From JADZEM01 sp046328125 (GTDB lineage: Bacteria; Chloroflexota; UBA6077; JACCZL01), in assembly GCA_046328125.1 (NCBI GenBank), contig JAXLXF010000013.1, positions 1-64,000 on the forward strand: 64,000 bases of DNA. Reading direction: 5' to 3'. The position numbers and the translations under genes were made by a program. Positions 58,472-64,000 of the stretch are shown piece by piece. The first letter of the stretch is position 1, and every line of letters starts with the position of its first letter. The notes under the pieces were generated by a model. The model saw only the letters and a list, made by a program, of their open reading frames with translations. It searched no databases and was not told where the DNA came from.

Positions 58472-60721
58472 ATGGCACGCGCGCACGAGATCTCGCGTCG
58501 TGAGCTGTTGGTCTGGGGATTCAAGGGCGCTTTAGGGATAGGCGGCGTCGGGCTGCTGGCAGCCTGCGGACCGTCGGCGCCAGCCGCGCCGGCCAAACCG
58601 GCCGAGCCAGCCAAACCTGCCGAAGCGGCGAAGCCGGCCGCGCCAGCGGCAGCTACCGCGCCAGCCGCCGGGGCGACGGCTGCTCCAGCGGCCGCCGCCA
58701 AGCCGGCCGAAGCGGCCAAGCCGGCGGAGGCTGCGAAGCCCGCCGCACCGGCCGCCGCGGCAGCGAAGCCGGCCGAGCCGAAGCTCGGCGCCAGCCTGAT
58801 CGGCAAGCTCGAAGGCCCCACCGTCATTACCGACCCGGCCCAGTTCCCCAAGGCTTTCAAAGAGGCGCCGATGCTGGCCGAGCTGGTCAAGGCCGGCAAG
58901 CTGCCGCCCGTCGAGCAGCGCGTCCCGCAAGACCCGCTCGTCGTCAAGCCCGTCCACGAGATCGGCAAGTACGGCGGTACCTGGCGCCGCGGGTTCACCG
59001 GCCCCGGCGACAAGTGGAACGGCTGGCGTGCCGCCTCTGGCCCAGATAGTCTCCTCTTCTGGGACTACACCGGCGAGAAGGCGATCCCGAACATCGTCAA
59101 GGACTTCAAGGCCGAAGACGGCGGCAAAGTCCTCGTCCTGACCCTCCGGCGCGGCATGAAATGGTCGGACGGCACCCCGTTCACGGCGGACGCGTTCACG
59201 TTCTGGTTCGAGGAGATCTACGGGAACAAGGATCTCGTCCCCTCCGGCCACTCCCTGCTGACGATCAACGGCAAGCCCGGCAAGATCGAGAAAGGCGCCG
59301 ACGACCTCACGGTCCGCTACGTCTTCCCCGAGCCGTACTACCTGATCGCGGACGTGCTGGCCGGCGCGACGCAGGTCTCCGGCCACGCCTTTGCGGGATC
59401 GGCATTCCTCGGCTCGTTCGCGCCGGGCCACTACCTCAAGCAGTTCCTGCCCAAGTTCGCCGGCCAGGACAAGGTGGACCAGCTCGCAAAGGACGCAAAG
59501 TTCGACAACTGGGTCAGCCACATCAAGTTCAAGAACGACTGGACCCTGAACCCCGAGCTGCCGGTCGTCACGCCCTGGCTGGTCACGCAGCCGATCAACA
59601 ATCCGGCCTGGGTGCTCGAGCGGAACCCGTACAGCATCTGGGTGGACACCGAGGGCAACCAGCTGCCGTACCTGGACAAGATCCAGATGACCCTGGCTGA
59701 GAACCTCGAAGTGCTCAACCTGCGCACCATCGCCGGCGAGTTCGACATGCAGGAGCGGCACGTCGACGCCGGCAAGATCCCGGTCATCCTGGAGAACCAG
59801 CAGAAGGGCAACTACAAGCTGTACTTGGACACCGGCGACTACGGCTCGGACTGCTACATCCGGTTCAACCTGTCGTACGAGGCGGACGCTGAGATCGCCA
59901 AGTGGATGACCAACGTCGACTTCCGCCGCGCGCTCTCGATGGGCGTGGACCGCGACCAGTTGAACGAGACGTTCTGGCTCGGACTGGGCACACCCGGCTC
60001 GCTGGTGCCCGTCGAGACCAACAAGTACAACCCCGGCCCCGAGTGGCGCACGAAGTGGCACACCCTGGATCTCAAGAAGGCCAACGAGATGCTGGACAGC
60101 ATCGGCCTCAGCAAGAAGGATGCTGAGGGGTTCCGGCTGCGGACCGACAACGGCCAGCGCCTCCGCATCGAGATGCAGACGCTCGGCGGCCAGTTCCTCC
60201 AGTACACCCGGATCTCCGAGATGATCCGCGACCAGTGGAGGAAGATCGGCATCGACCTGATCGTCCAGGAGTACGAGCGCTCCCTGGCCGAGCGTCGCGC
60301 CGCCGCCAACGAGACCCATATGGCCGCCTGGGTCGCGGACGGCAGCGAGCACATGTTCACGTTCCCGGATCAGATCTTCCCCTCCAACACCACCAGCGCG
60401 GGCGGCATCCTGTTCGCGAAGTGGTACCTCTCCAACGGCAAGGAGGGGAAGGAGCCGCCGCCGTACCTGAAGGAGGTCTACGAGCTGTTCCGCAAGGGAT
60501 TCGGTCTGGACGAGAAGGAGCGTATCCCGGTCGGCAAGAAGATCTGGGAGCTGGTGACGGACAACGTGATCTCGTTCGGGGTGGTCGGGCTCTCGCCGGC
60601 AGCCCAGGGCATCCGCGTCGCCAAGAACAACTTCGGGAACGTGCCGTCACGGCAGTACAACAGCCCGGACGGCAAGTCGCCCGGGATCTCGCGGCCGGTC
60701 ACCTTCTACTTCAAGAGCTAG
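58472..60721 (+). CDS. ABC transporter substrate-binding lipoprotein, family 5 (dipeptide/oligopeptide type)
   Basis: 749 residues. The N-terminus has a Tat-like pair in ISRRELLVWGFKG and lipobox LLAACG (Cys about 31), then a low-complexity Ala-Lys-Pro-Ala-Glu linker to about residue 110. The binding-protein core includes LRRGMKWSDGTPFTADAFTF, PWLVTQPINNPAWVLERNPY and FRRALSMGVDRDQLNETFWL, typical of SBP_bac_5. It would deliver peptides or sugars to a permease, but no permease or ATPase gene is in the window. ATG 58472 is 10 bp after AAGGAG; GTG 58466 is possible. The 283-bp gap upstream contains only weak inverted repeats. Confidence 0.9.
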   Translation: MARAHEISRRELLVWGFKGALGIGGVGLLAACGPSAPAAPAKPAEPAKPAEAAKPAAPAAATAPAAGATAAPAAAAKPAEAAKPAEAAKPAAPAAAAAKPAEPKLGASLIGKLEGPTVITDPAQFPKAFKEAPMLAELVKAGKLPPVEQRVPQDPLVVKPVHEIGKYGGTWRRGFTGPGDKWNGWRAASGPDSLLFWDYTGEKAIPNIVKDFKAEDGGKVLVLTLRRGMKWSDGTPFTADAFTFWFEEIYGNKDLVPSGHSLLTINGKPGKIEKGADDLTVRYVFPEPYYLIADVLAGATQVSGHAFAGSAFLGSFAPGHYLKQFLPKFAGQDKVDQLAKDAKFDNWVSHIKFKNDWTLNPELPVVTPWLVTQPINNPAWVLERNPYSIWVDTEGNQLPYLDKIQMTLAENLEVLNLRTIAGEFDMQERHVDAGKIPVILENQQKGNYKLYLDTGDYGSDCYIRFNLSYEADAEIAKWMTNVDFRRALSMGVDRDQLNETFWLGLGTPGSLVPVETNKYNPGPEWRTKWHTLDLKKANEMLDSIGLSKKDAEGFRLRTDNGQRLRIEMQTLGGQFLQYTRISEMIRDQWRKIGIDLIVQEYERSLAERRAAANETHMAAWVADGSEHMFTFPDQIFPSNTTSAGGILFAKWYLSNGKEGKEPPPYLKEVYELFRKGFGLDEKERIPVGKKIWELVTDNVISFGVVGLSPAAQGIRVAKNNFGNVPSRQYNSPDGKSPGISRPVTFYFKS

Positions 60722-60780
60722 ACGCCGCTCATCAAGAGCTGCACGCCCCGCAACGCCTCGAGCGCCGGGAGCTTTCCCTG

Positions 60781-60812
60781 CTGGTCCCCTCGCCGACAGG
60801 CGAGGGGACCAG
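60781..60812 (+). terminator. Perfect 14-bp stem-loop
   Basis: CTGGTCCCCTCGCC (60781-60794) pairs exactly with 60799-60812 around GACA, 60 bases after the binding-protein stop. No T-tract. Confidence 0.6.
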
Positions 60813-60917
60813 CGACCGCGAACTAGCGGCGGTCAGCGCAGCCTGCGTACACTCCCCCCAGGACACGCACGGGCCACGATCACACCATCAGGCGTGCCCC
60901 GCCACCTGGGAGGCACT

Positions 60918-61982
60918 ATGGGCGTCATCGACTTGCGGAGCGACACCGTCACCCTGCCATCGCCAGAGATGCGCCAGGCCATGTTCGAGGCCGAGGTCGG
61001 CGACGACGTCTACGGCGAGGACGCCACAGTCAACGCCCTGCAAGCGAAGGCCGCCGAGCTGATGGGCAAAGAGGCCGGGCTGTACGTCACGAGCGGCACC
61101 CAGGGCAACCTCGTGGCGCACCTGGCCTGGTGCCGGGGCGGCGACGAGGTCATCTGCGGCGAGAGCAGCCACACCCTCAACGCCGAGCAGGCGAACGCCG
61201 CGCGAGTCGCCCAGACCCAGCTCCGGACCGTCCCCCAGAAGGGCGCCAGCCTGGACGTCGACGCCATCGCGCGGACGATCCGTGGCGACGACCCGCACTG
61301 GCCCCGAACCGGCCTGATCTGGGTCGAGCAGCCGTGCAACGGCTGGGTGATGCCGCTGGACGAGCTGAAGGCGATCTCCGAGCTGGCCCACAATCACGGC
61401 ATCCCGGTCCACATGGACGGCGCCCGCATCTTCAACGCCGCCGTGGCGCTCGGCGTCGAGGCGCGCGAGATCGCCCAGTACGCCGACTCGGTGACGTTCT
61501 GCGTCTCGAAGGGGCTGGCCGCTCCGGTCGGCTCGGTGCTCTGCGGCTCGAAGGAGTTTTACGCGCGAGCGTATCGCGGGCGGAAGATCATCGGCGGGGC
61601 CATGCGGCAGGCCGGCATCATCGCGGCCGGCGGCCTCTACGCCCTGAACCACAACATCGAGCGCCTCGCGGACGACCACCGCAACGCCCAACGCCTCGCA
61701 GCCGGCCTGAAGCGGCTGCCGGGGATCAGCGTGGACCGCGACGAGGTCCAGATGAACATGTTCTTCATCCGCCTGAGCGCACCAGCCCCCTCCGCGAAGG
61801 AGCTCTCGGCGCAACTGCGCACCAAGGACATCCTCTGCGGCGCGGCCAAGGACGGCAGCCCGGTCATGCGGCTCGTCACCCACTACGGCATCGAGCAGGC
61901 TGACATTGACCGCGCGATCGACGCCTTCGCGGTCGCCCTTGGCGCCCAGCCGGCCATCGCCGGAGTCGCAACATCCGCGTAA
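60918..61982 (+). CDS. Low-specificity L-threonine aldolase
   Basis: 354 residues. Characteristic of the beta-eliminating lyase family: IDLRSDTVTLPSPEMRQAM at the start, GDDVYGEDATVNALQ, His stacking on the cofactor in GESSHTLNAEQANAAR, Asp-Gly-Ala-Arg in HMDGARIFNA and the PLP-binding Lys in FCVSKGLAAPVGS. It splits L-threonine or L-allo-threonine to glycine and acetaldehyde using PLP. ATG 60918 has GGGAGG four bases upstream; the frame is open eight codons further. Symbol not assigned because ltaE-type and related aldolases cannot be separated here. Confidence 0.93.
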   Translation: MGVIDLRSDTVTLPSPEMRQAMFEAEVGDDVYGEDATVNALQAKAAELMGKEAGLYVTSGTQGNLVAHLAWCRGGDEVICGESSHTLNAEQANAARVAQTQLRTVPQKGASLDVDAIARTIRGDDPHWPRTGLIWVEQPCNGWVMPLDELKAISELAHNHGIPVHMDGARIFNAAVALGVEAREIAQYADSVTFCVSKGLAAPVGSVLCGSKEFYARAYRGRKIIGGAMRQAGIIAAGGLYALNHNIERLADDHRNAQRLAAGLKRLPGISVDRDEVQMNMFFIRLSAPAPSAKELSAQLRTKDILCGAAKDGSPVMRLVTHYGIEQADIDRAIDAFAVALGAQPAIAGVATSA

Positions 61983-62010
61983 GGAGTCAGAAGCCAGGAG
62001 GCGCCTCGCC

Positions 62011-62150
62011 TTGTCATCCTGAGCTCGCGAAGGATCTCCCAACGAAGCAGCACAACTCGCTTGAGAGCGGGCCAGGGCTGTGAGATCCTTCGCAAGCTCA
62101 GGATGACAAAGGGGAGACAGCCCATCGCCCTCAGGATGACAAAGGGGGAG
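62011..62150. repeat. GTCATCCTGAGC-type inverted repeat in gap 61983-62197
   Basis: TTGTCATCCTGAGCTCGCGA... (62011-62038) faces its inverted copy at 62082-62109 with few mismatches; a third partial copy (CTCAGGATGACAAAGGGG) follows near 62132. This motif is widespread as a dispersed repeat in several bacterial groups (general knowledge). The remaining gap has CTGACTCCTGACTCC tandem units and the ribosome site of the next gene. Confidence 0.7.
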
Positions 62151-62197
62151 ACAGCCTGTCGCCCCTCCTGACTCCTGACTCCTCGGGAGGGTTTCCA

Positions 62198-63211
62198 ATG
62201 CCCGTCCGTCTCGTCGTTCCAGACGACGTCAACGACGTCTACGAGAAGTCCCCGGTCTTCGCGCGGCTGCGCGACCGCTGCGACATCGAGATCTACACCT
62301 CGATGCCCGTCACGCCCGAGGAGGTGATCCGGCGGATCAAAGACGCCGAGATCGTCGTGGCGAACCGCGAGCGCACGCCGCTGGGAGCAGCCATCCTCGA
62401 CGGCGCGCCAAATCTACGCCTGATCGCGCAGACCGGGGCGCGCGGCGCCCACCTGGACGTGCCGGCCTCCACCGAGCGCGGCATCCTGATCGCCGGGACG
62501 GCCGGCTCCAAGAACGTCCGCTCGGCGCCGTTCAACGCTGCCTCCACGGTTGAGGCGACGGTCGGGCTGATGATCGCCGCGAGTCGGCGCATTCCGGCCG
62601 GCGATGCCCTGATCCGCTCTGGCGGCTGGAACCAGTTCGTCGGGCGGGAGCTGGCCGGGCGCAAGCTCGGGATCGTCGGGCACGGGCGGATCGGCTCCAG
62701 AGTCGGCGAGATCTGCAAGGCGATCGGCATGACCGTCTATGCCTGGAGCCCGAACATGACGCCCGAGCGCGCCGAGGCGGCCGGGATCATCGCGATGGAG
62801 CTGGACGACCTGCTGGCCGAGGTGGACGTCGTCTCGATCCACTTGCAGCTGACGCCGATGAGCCGCGGCATCATCAGCCGCGAGCGGCTGGCGAAGATGA
62901 AGCCTGATGCCCTGCTCGTCAACACGGCACGCGGCCCGATCGTGGACGAAGAGGCGATGGTGGAGATGCTCCAGACCGGCAAGCTCTGGGGCGCCGGGCT
63001 GGACGTGTACGGCCAGGAGCCGCCGCCGCCAGACCATCCCCTGTTCAGCTTGCAGAACGTCGTGCTGACGCCGCACATCGGCTGGGTGTCGGAGGACAGC
63101 TTCCAGGGGTTCTTCGAGGGCATCGTCGAGAACGTCGAGGCTTACCTGGACGGTCGCCCGATCCCGCGGATGCTGAACCCCGAAGCGCTCGAGCACCGCC
63201 GGTCCGGCTGA
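62198..63211 (+). CDS. D-2-hydroxyacid dehydrogenase family protein
   Basis: 337 residues. The Rossmann motif is KLGIVGHGRIGSRVGEICKA, with the catalytic set in VNTARGPIVDEEAM (Arg), GLDVYGQEPPPPDHPL (Glu) and VVLTPHIGWVSEDSFQ (His). The substrate half includes LRLIAQTGARGAHLDVPAST. These enzymes reduce 2-keto acids to D-2-hydroxy acids with NAD(P)H, or act as phosphoglycerate dehydrogenase relatives. Start has GGGAGG upstream. Possibly functionally linked to the upstream threonine aldolase in amino-acid/keto-acid metabolism (inference). Confidence 0.92.
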   Translation: MPVRLVVPDDVNDVYEKSPVFARLRDRCDIEIYTSMPVTPEEVIRRIKDAEIVVANRERTPLGAAILDGAPNLRLIAQTGARGAHLDVPASTERGILIAGTAGSKNVRSAPFNAASTVEATVGLMIAASRRIPAGDALIRSGGWNQFVGRELAGRKLGIVGHGRIGSRVGEICKAIGMTVYAWSPNMTPERAEAAGIIAMELDDLLAEVDVVSIHLQLTPMSRGIISRERLAKMKPDALLVNTARGPIVDEEAMVEMLQTGKLWGAGLDVYGQEPPPPDHPLFSLQNVVLTPHIGWVSEDSFQGFFEGIVENVEAYLDGRPIPRMLNPEALEHRRSG

Positions 63212-63247
63212 GGTCCGTCACCCTGTCTCTCGTGATCCCTGAAACGG

Positions 63248-63353
63248 CCCTCACCCCCCAACCCCCTCTACTGTCCCTACCCGCGGGAGAGGGGGAGCAG
63301 ATGACCGTCTCCCCCTCTCCCGCGCACAGGGAGAGGGGGTTGGGGGGTGAGGG
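63248..63353. repeat. Large inverted repeat (CCCTCACCCCCCAACCCCCTC type)
   Basis: A perfect 21-bp outer stem (63248-63268 with 63333-63353) encloses a 14-bp inner stem (63284-63297 with 63309-63322). It fills most of 63212-63353 and provides the ribosome site and first codons of the next gene. Confidence 0.8.
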
Positions 63354-64000
63354 CATCCCTCGGTTCCTCGTGCTCCTCCTCGCGCTGCTGCTCCTCGCCG
63401 GCTGCACGCCGCCTCCGGACATCACGCCAACAGATCCGCCGGCGCTCGTTCCGACAGACACCGTCGTGGCGGCCTCGCCAACTCCCGCGCCGGCCATCAC
63501 TCCCGCACTTGTGCCGTCCCCGTCCGCGCCGCTAACCGCGACAGTCCAGGCTGTTACTGTCACCCCGTCCCCCAGTCCCACCCCGGCCGACACCCCGACT
63601 CCAACGCCAGAGCGCGTGCGCGTCTCCGGCAACGGCAGTCCGGCCGTCAACATGCGCCACGACCCCGGCACCAACGCCGCCGTCGTCAGGTCCGTGCCGG
63701 ACGGGACCGAGGTCATCATCGTCGGGACCGACCGCGAGGCGGACGGTCGCCTGTGGCGCAACGTCCAGACCGAGGACGGCACGGCTGGCTGGATCGTTTC
63801 GACCGCCCTGCGCGCCCTGCCGACCCCGACCGTCACCCCCAGCCCCACCTCGACGCCGACTACCGCGCCCGCCACGCCGACTGTGGCGGCCACGCCGACA
63901 GGCGCGACGACGCCTCCTACGCCCTCCAGGCTGCCCGCCACCCCCACACCAGCCGCCACGCCCGAGCCAGAGCAGGTGGAAGTCAGCGGCACCGGCGGCC
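63301..64000 (+). CDS. SH3-domain lipoprotein, 5' part (runs off right edge)
   Basis: At least 233 codons, open to the window end. From ATG 63301 the first 18 residues (MTVSPSPAHRERGLGGEG) are encoded by a palindromic repeat, followed by a lipoprotein signal IPRFLVLLLALLLLAGC with lipobox LLAGC (Cys about 36). A Thr/Pro-rich spacer leads to a bacterial SH3_3 domain (SGNGSPAVNMRHDPGTNAAV, VIIVGTDREADGRLWRNVQT, GTAGWIVSTAL), then another Thr/Pro spacer and the start of what may be a second SH3 unit (VEVSGTG). Such proteins bind peptidoglycan or other envelope ligands. No start without the repeat-coded residues gives a basic signal N-region. Confidence 0.72.
   Translation, partial: MTVSPSPAHRERGLGGEGIPRFLVLLLALLLLAGCTPPPDITPTDPPALVPTDTVVAASPTPAPAITPALVPSPSAPLTATVQAVTVTPSPSPTPADTPTPTPERVRVSGNGSPAVNMRHDPGTNAAVVRSVPDGTEVIIVGTDREADGRLWRNVQTEDGTAGWIVSTALRALPTPTVTPSPTSTPTTAPATPTVAATPTGATTPPTPSRLPATPTPAATPEPEQVEVSGTGG

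Noticed and set aside
58532..60352. 606-codon open frame antisense to the solute-binding lipoprotein gene
   Set aside because: The opposite strand encodes an unmistakable SBP_bac_5 protein; the antisense translation lacks motifs.

Overview
The window is G+C-rich DNA (visibly about two-thirds G+C), densely coding on both strands, with many GTG/TTG starts and clear GGAGG-type ribosome sites. Gene content fits an aerobic, heterotrophic, soil- or sediment-type member of the Chloroflexota: a LigA DNA ligase, a Tat-type dipeptide-family binding lipoprotein with an Ala-Lys-Pro-Ala-Glu linker, luciferase-like oxidoreductases, VOC dioxygenases, zinc-ribbon and FHA/VWA membrane proteins. That placement is inference; no rRNA, tRNA or ribosomal-protein gene is present to anchor it, and I saw no CRISPR array.

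Layout. 0-6 kb: carboxymuconolactone-decarboxylase-like protein, a methionine-synthase-II-like gene destroyed by a TnpB element, two exported proteins, an enolase-superfamily enzyme and a PIN-like toxin/DUF433 antitoxin pair with an inverted-repeat operator. 6-14 kb: LLM flavin oxidoreductase, an orphan sensor kinase, a fusion of a GMC sugar oxidoreductase with a 3-keto-glycoside hydrolase (DUF1080) domain, a GT4 glycosyltransferase, and a thioredoxin-like gene with an in-frame TGA at the catalytic cysteine position. 14-24 kb: a large exported protein with a dead C39-like peptidase domain, LacI regulator, cupin, Gfo/Idh dehydrogenase, globin and LigA. 24-32 kb: an IS1182-type insertion sequence sitting inside a palindromic repeat, small enzymes, a truncated Rpn-type nuclease and a VWA/FHA surface protein. 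32-45 kb: a 1614-residue zinc-ribbon polytopic membrane protein, FAD oxidoreductase, WYL regulator, tyrosine phosphatase, VOC proteins, a split DNA glycosylase, methyltransferase, and a near-perfect ParB parS site. 45-58 kb: M20 amidohydrolase, RES toxin/antitoxin pair, two SDR dehydrogenases, a split hybrid histidine kinase, a REC-GGDEF diguanylate cyclase, an extradiol-dioxygenase-like protein and a lower-G+C two-gene island. 58-64 kb: solute-binding lipoprotein, threonine aldolase, D-2-hydroxyacid dehydrogenase and the start of an SH3-domain lipoprotein.

The strongest non-gene theme is palindromic repeats. At least four loci carry one hairpin family (core GCGGCCATCCTGGCCGC) whose arms differ by compensating base changes, one of them hit by the IS. 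Other perfect inverted repeats overlap stop codons, split two genes out of frame, and even donate the start codon of a lipoprotein. The most interesting protein-level candidates are the GMC-DUF1080 fusion and the possible selenocysteine thioredoxin.
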